Source: Duganella guangzhouensis (GTDB lineage Bacteria > Pseudomonadota > Gammaproteobacteria > Burkholderiales > Burkholderiaceae_D). From it: DNA of 64,000 nucleotides. Of this stretch, positions 51,301 through 59,127 are shown piece by piece. Location: NCBI RefSeq assembly GCF_009674535.1, contig NZ_WKJK01000015.1, positions 117,588 to 181,587 on the forward strand, in the 5' to 3' direction. Each line of letters opens with the position of its first letter. The first letter of the stretch is position 1. The position numbers were made by a program, and so were the translations under genes. The notes below the pieces were generated by a model. It saw only the letters and a program-made list of their open reading frames with translations, made no database searches and had not been told where the DNA came from.

Positions 51301-54300
51301 CTGCGCACGCACATCGATCCACGCCAACCGTTCACGCATTTTCTGGAGCAGGTGCGTGTGGCCGTCACCGAAGCGCAAGCGCACAGCGAGCTGCCGTTCG
51401 ATATGCTGGTCGAAGCGTTGCAACCAGAGCGCCAGCCCGGCGTGCATCCACTGTTCCAGGTCAAATGCACCGAGCTGCCTGGCGTGCCGCAGGATCTGAT
51501 GCTGGCAGGGCAGGCAATCGCGCTGGAGGAAATCCAGGCTGGCCCGGCGCACTTCGATATAAGCCTGGACTATACCGATGCAGCTGGCGGCATCGCCACC
51601 CGCTGGGTCTACGATGCGAGCCTGCTGAACGAAAGCACCGTCGCCCAATTCGCCATCGCCTTGCAGGACTTTGCGCGCCAGTTAATGGTACAGCCAGAAG
51701 TTGCTCCAGCGGCGCTGCAATGGCCAGGCGCAGTCTCGCGCCTGCGTGGTCCAAGCGAAAACTTCGATGCGCCGGATATCCTGTTCCTGTGGCGCCAGGC
51801 CGTCGCGCGCCATCCTCAGCGCATGGCGGTGCGCCATGAAAATGAGACCCTGAGCTACGCCGCGCTGGACCAGCAGTCCGACCAGTTGGCGCAGTTGCTG
51901 CATCAGCGCGGCGTCCGTGCTGAAGTGCGGGTCGGTTTGCATGCCGAACGCTCCAACGCCTTTGTGCTTGGCGTATTGGCGGTGCTGAAGGCTGGCGGCG
52001 TCTACGTGCCGCTGGATTCCGCGCTGCCGGCGGAGCGCCTCGCGTGGCAGCTCAAAGACTGCGGCGCCGCGCTGATGCTGACCACCACCCATCTGGCATG
52101 GAATACCGACGTGCCGCAACTGATGCTGAACGGCGCATCCGAACACGCTTCCGCATTCACGCCGCAGGTGCCACAGCCGCAGCAGGCGGCCTATCTGATC
52201 TACACATCCGGTTCGACCGGTCAACCGAAAGGCGTGCTGATTACGCATGGCGGCCTGGCCAACTATGTGCAAGGTGTACTCGGCCGCCTGGCGCTGCCAG
52301 TATCGGGCGCGCAGGTCGCCATGGTGTCCACCGTGGCGGCGGACCTGGGTCATACCAGCTTTTTCGGTGCCCTATGCGCCGGCCACACGCTGCATCTGAT
52401 TAGCCGCGAGCGCGCGTTTGATCCCGACGGCTTTGCCGACTACATGCGCGCACATGCCATCGACGTGATGAAGATCGTGCCGAGCCATCTGCAAGCGCTG
52501 CTGCATGCCAACCAACCCGAGGATGTGATTCCACGTCAGCGCCTGGTACTGGGCGGCGAGGCGACATCGCCTGCGCTGCTGGAGCGCGTGCAGCGCCTGC
52601 GTCCCGCCTGTGCCGTTATCAATCATTACGGCCCTACAGAAACCACGGTTGGCATCCTGACTTACCCAGCCAGCGCGGGATTGGATGGCGGCGCCACGCT
52701 GCCAGTCGGCATGCCACTCCCTAACAGCCAGGCATGGGTGTTCGATGCAGAGCTCAATCCGGTACCGGTGGGCGCGGCAGGCGAACTTTATCTCGGTGGC
52801 CGGGCCGTCGCGCGCGGCTATATCAGCCGTCCCGGCCTGAGTGCGGACCGCTTTGTCGCGCATCCATTTGACACTGCCGGGAGTCGTTTGTACCGCACCG
52901 GTGACCGCGTACGTCAATTGCCTGGCGGTGCGCTGGAATTCCTCGGCCGCGCCGACGATCAGGTCAAGATACGCGGCTACCGCGTCGAGCCGCGTGAAGT
53001 CGCTGCCGCATTGGCCGCACTGGATGGTGTGGCGACTGCCGAAGTCCTGGCGATTGCAGCCGAAGATGGCCGCATGCAGCTGCACGCGTATGCCGTGCCA
53101 TCAGTTGGTGCCGCCATCGGCAACGCTGCGTTGCTGTCGCAATTGGTACAGCGGCTGCCTGACTACATGGTGCCCGCAAGCCTGACGCTGATGGATGCTT
53201 TGCCGCTCAACGCCAACGGCAAGCTGGATCGCCGCGCATTACCGCAGCCGCAGGCGGCGCAAGCGATCAGCTTTGAAGCACCGCAAGGAGAAGTGGAGAC
53301 AGCATTGGCGGCCATCTGGTCCGAACTGCTGGGCGTTGAAAAAATCAGCCGCCATGCCAACTTCTTTGAACTCGGTGGCGATTCCATCCTGAGCCTGAAA
53401 CTGATCGCCCGCGCCCGCAAAGCCGCGCTGCGCCTACATGGCCGCCAGGTATTCGAGTACCCGGTACTGTCAGCGCTGGCCGCCTCGATCACACCAGCCG
53501 TGCCAGCAACGTCAGCATCGGCGGCGATCAAAACGCTGCCGCCAGCGGTCAACCATCTGGCATCGTATGCGCAGGAACGGTTGTGGTTCCTGTGGCGCCT
53601 GGACCCGTCCAGCAGCGCATACCATATTGCTGGATCGCTGGTGCTGCGTGGCGTACTCGATATGACTGCGTTGCGCACCGCATTCCAGGCTTTGACCGAC
53701 CGTCACGCCTCGCTGCGTACCGTCTTTGACGCTGGCGAGCAAGGGCAAGCCCTTCAGCGCGTGCTACCCAAGCTTGAACTGGAGATCCCGCTGATCGACC
53801 TGCGATCCACGCCGGCGGCGAACGATATACGCCAGCAGCCGTTCGACCTGTGCAAAGGTCCGCTGCTGCGCGTGGCCGTAGTCCGCACCGCCGAGCAGTC
53901 ATGGCAACTGGTGCTGTGTATGCACCACATCATCTCTGATGGTTGGTCAATGCAGGTACTGATTGAGGAACTGGTCCAGCTATATCGGGCGCACCTGCAA
54001 GGCAAGCCGCTGCGACTGCCAACGCTCCCGCATAGCTATGCCGACTACGCGGCCTGGCAGCGCGGCTGGCTGGCGGGTGGGGAAGGTGACCGCCAGCTGG
54101 CATACTGGAAGCGGCAGCTATCCGGTGAACAGCCAGTGCTCCAACTGTACACCGACCATCCCCGTTCGGCGCGCGCGGATAGCTATACGCTTGGACAGCA
54201 TCGCGTCACACTCGACATGGCATTAGCGCAAAGACTGCAACATGCGGTGCGCGCGCAAGGCGCCACGCCATTCATGGCGTTGTTGGCGGCGCTGCAGGCG

Positions 54301-57300
54301 CTGTTGTATCGCTACTCGGGGCAGCAGGATATTCGTATCGGCGTGCCGGCGGCGAACCGTCATCACGCTGATACCGCCGGCATCGTCGGCCTGTTTGTCA
54401 ATACCCAGGTACTGCGGGGCAGCGTCGATGCGTATAGCACACTGCGTACCTTGCTTGCGCAGGCCCGCAGCGCGACGCTGGACGCACAGTCGCATCAGGA
54501 TCTGCCATTTGAGCAGCTGGTCGAGGCGCTGCAGCCGGAACGCAGCATGGGCAGCCACCCGCTGTTCCAGGTGATGCTGAATCATCAGCGCGATAAACTG
54601 GCCGTACTGGACGACTTGCCAGGCCTGACGCTGGAGCGGCTGGAACTGGGTGAGCAGTCCGCCCAGTTCGAACTGGTGGTCAACAGCACCGAGACCAGCG
54701 ATGGCGGCATGACAGTGGCTTTCGGCTACGCGCGTGAATTGTTCGAACCGCAGACCATCGCCCGGATGGCGGAGCACTATCTGGCGCTGCTGCGCGCACT
54801 GGCCGACAATGCCGACGCACCGCTGCATGCCCTTGAGCTGCTGAACGCCGAAGAACAGGAACAGATGCGCCAACTGTCCGCGCTGCGCGGTTTTGTCGCC
54901 GGCGAGGGCACGCTACAACAGCGGATCGAAGCGCAAGCAAAAGCACACCCGGAGGCGATAGCGCTGACATTCGGTGACGACCATCTGAGCTATGCGGAGC
55001 TGAACCTCCGCGCCAACCGCCTGGCTCATCACCTGATCTCCCTCGGCCTGGGGACGGAGCAGCGCGCGGGGCTGGCGTATAAGCGCAGTCCGGAACTGCT
55101 GATCGCCATGCTGGCAGTGTTGAAAACCGGCGCCGCCTATGTACCGCTGGACCCAGACTATCCGCCGGAACGCCTGGCCTACATCGTTGAGGACAGCGGC
55201 GTGGAGCTGGTGCTGACCCACAGCAGCCTGTCGCAATCCTATGAACGCGCGGTTGCCACCGACATGATCGATTTGAGCGGCTACAGCACCGATAATCCGC
55301 AAGTAGCCTGCCACCCGGATAACCTGGCATATGTGATCTACACCTCCGGGTCCACCGGCATGCCCAAAGGCGCGCAGCTTACGCATCGCAACGTACTGCG
55401 TCTGCTTGAAGGCAGCGAGCCGTTATTCAATTTCGGACCGGGCGACGTCTGGACGTTGTTCCACTCCCACGCCTTCGATTTTTCCGTGTGGGAGATATTC
55501 GGTGCGCTGTGCTACGGCGGCCGTCTGGTGCTGGTGCCGTTTCTGGTCAGCCGTGCACCGCATGAATTTCTTGCCCTGATGCGGCGCGAGCGCGTGACGG
55601 TTCTGAACCAGACGCCGTCCGCATTCGCTCAACTGATGCAGGCGCCAGGCCTGTATGAAGGTGAGGCACTGGCACTGCGCACGGTCATATTTGGCGGCGA
55701 GGCACTGGAGCCGGAAAGTCTGCGGCCTTGGATCGCGCATTTTGGCGATAGCACACCGCAACTGATCAATATGTACGGCATCACCGAAACCACGGTGCAT
55801 GTGACTTACCGGCGCATCACCGCAGCTGACCTGGGCGTTGCACGCAGCCCGATCGGCACGGCGCTGCCGGATCTTGGCTTGCATGTGCTGGATGCGCAAC
55901 TCAATCCAGTCCCACTGGGTGTCGCCGGCGAGCTGTATGTAAGCGGTGCCGGTCTGGCGCGTGGCTATTTGCGTCGTCCCGGTTTGACGGCCAGCCGCTT
56001 CATCGCCGACCCATTCAGCGCGGCTGGCGCGCGCCTGTACCGTAGCGGCGACCTGGCGCGCTGGAATAGGGAAGGGCAATTGGAGTATCTTGGCCGCGCC
56101 GATGATCAGGTCAAGATCCGTGGCTTCCGTATCGAGCTTGGTGAAATCGAAGCACGCTTGCGCGCTGTGCCGGGCGTCGGTGCTGGACTCGTGATGGTGC
56201 AGAAAGGGCCGGGTGGTGCGCGCTTGCTGGCTTATGCCGCGCCAGCGAGCGGCCAGCAACTCGATAGCGCAAGCATCAAAGCCGCGTTGTCGGCCGTCCT
56301 GCCGGACTATATGGTGCCGGCGGCAGTGATGGTACTGCCTTCCATGCCACTGAACGCCAACGGCAAGTTAGACCGCAAGGCACTGCCATTGCCAGAACAG
56401 GTGAATGCGCAGCGCAGCGGCCAGCCGCCGCTGGGCCAGCGAGAGCAGACACTGGCCGCGATCTGGTCCGAGGTGCTGGGCGTCGCCGAGATCCATCGCG
56501 AGGATCATTTCTTTGAACTTGGCGGCCATTCGCTGCTGGCGATCGCCATGACCACGCGTCTGCGGATTGCAAGCGGCCTCGATCTGCCGCTGCGCAAAGT
56601 GTTTGAATACCCGCTGCTATCGGATATGGCGAGCCAGCTGGAGCAGCAGGCGTCGGTCAGCGATCTGCCGTTACGCGCAATTCCACGTACCGCGGCCATG
56701 TCGCTATCGCCGGCACAGCGCCGTTTGTGGCTGGTGGACCGCATGTCGGCCGAAGCGGAGCGCAGAGCCTACAATATGGCGGCTTCGTTAACGCTGAACG
56801 GCGAGTTGGATGTCGCGGTGCTGCACGCCAGCTTGCAAGCGCTGGTCAACCGACACGAAGTGCTGCGCACAGTCTATCGGGAAAACGAGGACGGCGATCC
56901 GGTCGCTCACATCCAATCCGGTGCTGACGCGCTGATAGCCTTCGACGTGCTGGAGTTGGAAAGCGGCCAGCTGGAACAGGTGGCCCGGCAGCACGCCGAT
57001 GCGCCATTCGATCTGGCCAGCGGCCCAGTGCTGCGTGCAACGCTGGTGCGGCAGTCCGCGCGCCATCATGTGTTACTGCTGGCAGTACATCACATTGCTT
57101 TCGATGGTTGGTCGCAATCGGTCTTCATTCGTGACTTTGTCAGTGCCTACCGTTCACTGTGTTCCGGCGCACCTGCTGCAGCGGCGCTGGAAATCCAGTA
57201 CGCGGACTACGCCGACTGGCATGCCCGAAAACTGGCGGCGCAGGCGGACAGCGATCATGCCTTCTGGCGCAGCGCGCTGGAAGCCGCGCCGGTTGTATCC

Positions 57301-59127
57301 ACTTTACCGCATGGTCAAACCAATGAGGCGGCGCTGGCGTCAAGCCAGGGCGATGCCATCACGGTCATGCTGGATCAGGACTTGACACAGCAACTCAGCC
57401 GCCTGGCGAATACGCAGAGAACCTCGTTGTTCACCGTGCTGTTGGCGTCCTTCCAGTTGCTGCTGCATCGCCAGAGTGGCGCCGCCGATCTGGTCATCGG
57501 CACCGATTTGGCGGGACGTAATCACCCGGCGCTGGAATCGCTGATCGGCTTCTTCGTCAACGTGCTGCCGCTGCGCTCCCGCTACCAGGAGCAATTGAGC
57601 TTCCAGCAATGGCTGGCGCAATCGCGCGACGATAGCCTGGCCGCCTATGCTCACCAGGATCTGCCTTTCGACCAGATCCTCGGCGTGGCCGGTCTGGCGC
57701 GCGGCCGCCAGCGCAAGCCACTGGTGCAAGTGCTGTTCGTGATGCAGAACGTTCCCGAATCACGCTTCGAAATTCCGGGCCTGCAAATCGAATTGACAGC
57801 ACAAGCGACGACACAATCGAAATTCGACCTCGCCGTCTTCGTCAGCCAGAACGCCGAAGGCTTGAATGCCCAATGGGTGTTTTCCACCGCGCTGTATGGA
57901 CGCGAGCGCATCGCCAAGGTCGCCGCGCAGTGGCAGGCATTGCTGCGCGCTGTAGTGAGCAAACCGGACGATCCGTTGGGCAGCTACCCAATCGCCATCA
58001 TCAAGGATGAACCTATGATTGAAACTAAAACCAGCAAGCTGGATAAGCTGAAAAAGCTCGGCAACCGCGATGGTGCAAAAGCCGAGCCACGTCCAGCCGT
58101 ACGTACCGCGCTGTTACACCCGGACCGCCCATTCCCGCTGGTTGTGGAGGGCAGTAGCGACATCGACCCGGTTGCATGGGCACGCACGCAACGTGACTTT
58201 ATCGATAGCGCATTGGCTCGCCATGGCGGCATCCTGTTCCGCAACTTCGGCCTCGATACGCCACAGCAGTTTGAAAATTTCGCCGAAGTGATCGAGCCTG
58301 AACTGTATGGCAATTACGGCGATCTGCCGAAGAAAGAAGGTGGGCGCAATACCTACCGCTCCACGCCTTATCCGGAGCAGCAGATGATCCTGTTCCACAA
58401 CGAGAGCGCGCACCTGGACCGCTGGCCGCGCAAACAGTGGTTCTACTGCGAACTGCCATCCGCGGTCGGCGGTGCCACACCGATCGTCGATTGTCGCGAA
58501 ATGCTGCGCCGCTTGCCGCCTGAATTGGTAGCGGAGTTCGAGAGCAAAGAGCTGCTGTACGTTCGAACCTTTACCGACCGGCTGGATGTGCCGTGGCGCG
58601 AATTCTTCAAGACCAGCAGTCATGCCGAAGTTGAAGCGCGTCTGGCGCTGGCCGGCATCGAATGGCGCTGGCTGAAGAACGATGAACTGCAAACCAGCAC
58701 CCGTTGCCCGGCCGTGATTACCCATCCGGTAACCGGTGAACGCGTGTTCTTCAATCAAGTGCAGCTGCATCATGTGAGCTGTCTGGAGGAGGACGGACGT
58801 AATGACCTGCTGTCGCTGGTCGGCGCGGAACGCATGCCACGCCAGGTCTACTTCGGTGATGGCAGCGTGATTCCGGACCAAACGATGGCCATCATCGGTC
58901 AGGCTTATGAGGATTGCGCGGTGCGTTTCGACTGGCGTAAAGGCGATGTGGTCATGCTGGACAACATGTTGGCCGCGCATGCACGCGATCCATTTGAAGG
59001 TCCGCGCAAGATCGTGGTCGCCATGGGGGCAATGTTCAATCGCGCGGATCTGGGAGACGCGGTTGCCGCCGTCAGTTCTGAACCTGCTATCAAAGTCAAT
59101 TCAATGCGAGACGAAACGAATGAATGA
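48382..59127 (+). CDS. NRPS: FAAL-ACP-C-A(Asp)-PCP-C-A(Thr)-PCP-C-hydroxylase
   Basis: A 3581-residue synthetase. Residues about 1-585 are a fatty acyl-AMP ligase that loads a lipid starter on the ACP (Ser623). C1 (about 685-1110, His812-His813) precedes A1 (about 1130-1620). Its pocket residues read D-L-T-K-V-G-H-V-G-K, the Asp code; PCP1 uses Ser1668. C2 (His1848-His1849) precedes A2 (about 2190-2670), whose pocket D-F-W-N-I-G-M-V-H-K is the classic Thr code; PCP2 uses Ser2717. C3 (His2903-His2904, intact) is followed directly by a TauD/SyrP-like hydroxylase domain (about 3243-3560; His3339, Glu3341, His3533), not by an A domain. A C-terminal fused hydroxylase is the IbetaH-Asp arrangement, linked to L-threo beta-hydroxyaspartate. 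The A domain it serves is in the next protein. Domain edges are estimates. Confidence 0.92.
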   Translation: MNSPNQIPLQAPASMVEQLRMLADLRPDAKALIAVGREGEREFSYAQLDLRVRALAAELQASFAPGDRALLVLDNDEHYVIAFFACLYAGLTAVPVFPPESVREQHLARLSGIAADCSAACVLTSRAVLALLGEHRIFGAAQALAVDAVDSARAALWRPYAPQPGEIAFLQYTSGSTSSPKGVMVSHANLMANERAIEESMGITADDVFVSWLPLYHDMGLIGGLLQPFHRGILVVLMSPSFFLERPVRWLEAISRHRGTISGGPDFAFRLCLERVREAQLAELDLSSWRVAFSGAEPVRHDTLASFITYFAPCGFDAHAVYPCYGLAEATLLLSGGRRGAGMTACAFDAASIAAGQPRATADGQLLVACGTIPSAHRIVIIDAQSGATLDGGRVGEIWATGPSIGQGYWQRPDDTACTFAMRDGLRWLRTGDLGFFHEGQLYIAGRIKDVIILRGQNLYPQDMERAIEAEVEAVRKGRVAAFAVQLPQGGEGIGVAAEVSRGLQKLVPPQVLVDALSQAVSVVCREPVSVALLLQPGALPKTSSGKLQRGACRQGWLNGSLDAYATYAFGSFLQGATAALPTQSAPMDDAIGRELAVIWQQVLKAEAPLARDTHFFVAGGNSLGAVQAAALIAQRCNIVFPARLIFEFPLLDACAAQLRALLSTAASAAPVVGIPRTAADEGTPLPLSLAQRSLWLTWALAPASPAYNLAVRIQLPSGLNLQALKSALQDLVARHEPLRTIFITDADGAPLQQIVPASRFALMTADLGASKDLDVATQALASAPFDLATELPFRATLLRTASGGELVLAAHHIAADGWSLQIAVRELVAAYAAHTAGDAMPLAPLPVRFADFANWQRQQLQGAELERQLDYWRQRLGSEHEVLALPLDRPRTGTQAALAGVHASLWPQDLSAALRQYARSQGVTLYMAMLALLKTLLYRLSGQTDLRVGAPAANRQQAETHGLIGYMVSLTVLRTHIDPRQPFTHFLEQVRVAVTEAQAHSELPFDMLVEALQPERQPGVHPLFQVKCTELPGVPQDLMLAGQAIALEEIQAGPAHFDISLDYTDAAGGIATRWVYDASLLNESTVAQFAIALQDFARQLMVQPEVAPAALQWPGAVSRLRGPSENFDAPDILFLWRQAVARHPQRMAVRHENETLSYAALDQQSDQLAQLLHQRGVRAEVRVGLHAERSNAFVLGVLAVLKAGGVYVPLDSALPAERLAWQLKDCGAALMLTTTHLAWNTDVPQLMLNGASEHASAFTPQVPQPQQAAYLIYTSGSTGQPKGVLITHGGLANYVQGVLGRLALPVSGAQVAMVSTVAADLGHTSFFGALCAGHTLHLISRERAFDPDGFADYMRAHAIDVMKIVPSHLQALLHANQPEDVIPRQRLVLGGEATSPALLERVQRLRPACAVINHYGPTETTVGILTYPASAGLDGGATLPVGMPLPNSQAWVFDAELNPVPVGAAGELYLGGRAVARGYISRPGLSADRFVAHPFDTAGSRLYRTGDRVRQLPGGALEFLGRADDQVKIRGYRVEPREVAAALAALDGVATAEVLAIAAEDGRMQLHAYAVPSVGAAIGNAALLSQLVQRLPDYMVPASLTLMDALPLNANGKLDRRALPQPQAAQAISFEAPQGEVETALAAIWSELLGVEKISRHANFFELGGDSILSLKLIARARKAALRLHGRQVFEYPVLSALAASITPAVPATSASAAIKTLPPAVNHLASYAQERLWFLWRLDPSSSAYHIAGSLVLRGVLDMTALRTAFQALTDRHASLRTVFDAGEQGQALQRVLPKLELEIPLIDLRSTPAANDIRQQPFDLCKGPLLRVAVVRTAEQSWQLVLCMHHIISDGWSMQVLIEELVQLYRAHLQGKPLRLPTLPHSYADYAAWQRGWLAGGEGDRQLAYWKRQLSGEQPVLQLYTDHPRSARADSYTLGQHRVTLDMALAQRLQHAVRAQGATPFMALLAALQALLYRYSGQQDIRIGVPAANRHHADTAGIVGLFVNTQVLRGSVDAYSTLRTLLAQARSATLDAQSHQDLPFEQLVEALQPERSMGSHPLFQVMLNHQRDKLAVLDDLPGLTLERLELGEQSAQFELVVNSTETSDGGMTVAFGYARELFEPQTIARMAEHYLALLRALADNADAPLHALELLNAEEQEQMRQLSALRGFVAGEGTLQQRIEAQAKAHPEAIALTFGDDHLSYAELNLRANRLAHHLISLGLGTEQRAGLAYKRSPELLIAMLAVLKTGAAYVPLDPDYPPERLAYIVEDSGVELVLTHSSLSQSYERAVATDMIDLSGYSTDNPQVACHPDNLAYVIYTSGSTGMPKGAQLTHRNVLRLLEGSEPLFNFGPGDVWTLFHSHAFDFSVWEIFGALCYGGRLVLVPFLVSRAPHEFLALMRRERVTVLNQTPSAFAQLMQAPGLYEGEALALRTVIFGGEALEPESLRPWIAHFGDSTPQLINMYGITETTVHVTYRRITAADLGVARSPIGTALPDLGLHVLDAQLNPVPLGVAGELYVSGAGLARGYLRRPGLTASRFIADPFSAAGARLYRSGDLARWNREGQLEYLGRADDQVKIRGFRIELGEIEARLRAVPGVGAGLVMVQKGPGGARLLAYAAPASGQQLDSASIKAALSAVLPDYMVPAAVMVLPSMPLNANGKLDRKALPLPEQVNAQRSGQPPLGQREQTLAAIWSEVLGVAEIHREDHFFELGGHSLLAIAMTTRLRIASGLDLPLRKVFEYPLLSDMASQLEQQASVSDLPLRAIPRTAAMSLSPAQRRLWLVDRMSAEAERRAYNMAASLTLNGELDVAVLHASLQALVNRHEVLRTVYRENEDGDPVAHIQSGADALIAFDVLELESGQLEQVARQHADAPFDLASGPVLRATLVRQSARHHVLLLAVHHIAFDGWSQSVFIRDFVSAYRSLCSGAPAAAALEIQYADYADWHARKLAAQADSDHAFWRSALEAAPVVSTLPHGQTNEAALASSQGDAITVMLDQDLTQQLSRLANTQRTSLFTVLLASFQLLLHRQSGAADLVIGTDLAGRNHPALESLIGFFVNVLPLRSRYQEQLSFQQWLAQSRDDSLAAYAHQDLPFDQILGVAGLARGRQRKPLVQVLFVMQNVPESRFEIPGLQIELTAQATTQSKFDLAVFVSQNAEGLNAQWVFSTALYGRERIAKVAAQWQALLRAVVSKPDDPLGSYPIAIIKDEPMIETKTSKLDKLKKLGNRDGAKAEPRPAVRTALLHPDRPFPLVVEGSSDIDPVAWARTQRDFIDSALARHGGILFRNFGLDTPQQFENFAEVIEPELYGNYGDLPKKEGGRNTYRSTPYPEQQMILFHNESAHLDRWPRKQWFYCELPSAVGGATPIVDCREMLRRLPPELVAEFESKELLYVRTFTDRLDVPWREFFKTSSHAEVEARLALAGIEWRWLKNDELQTSTRCPAVITHPVTGERVFFNQVQLHHVSCLEEDGRNDLLSLVGAERMPRQVYFGDGSVIPDQTMAIIGQAYEDCAVRFDWRKGDVVMLDNMLAAHARDPFEGPRKIVVAMGAMFNRADLGDAVAAVSSEPAIKVNSMRDETNE

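Noticed and set aside
53281..54010. Possible epimerisation or dual condensation/epimerisation function at PCP1-C2
   Set aside because: PCP1 has the GGDS variant often seen before epimerisation domains, but no separate E domain follows and I see no second HH-x5-GD motif at the start of C2.
56701..57960. C3 of the first NRPS as the interface domain
   Set aside because: Its HHIAFDG site is intact, so it can act as a true condensation domain. The C-like domain at the start of the next protein has lost the motif and fits the interface role better.
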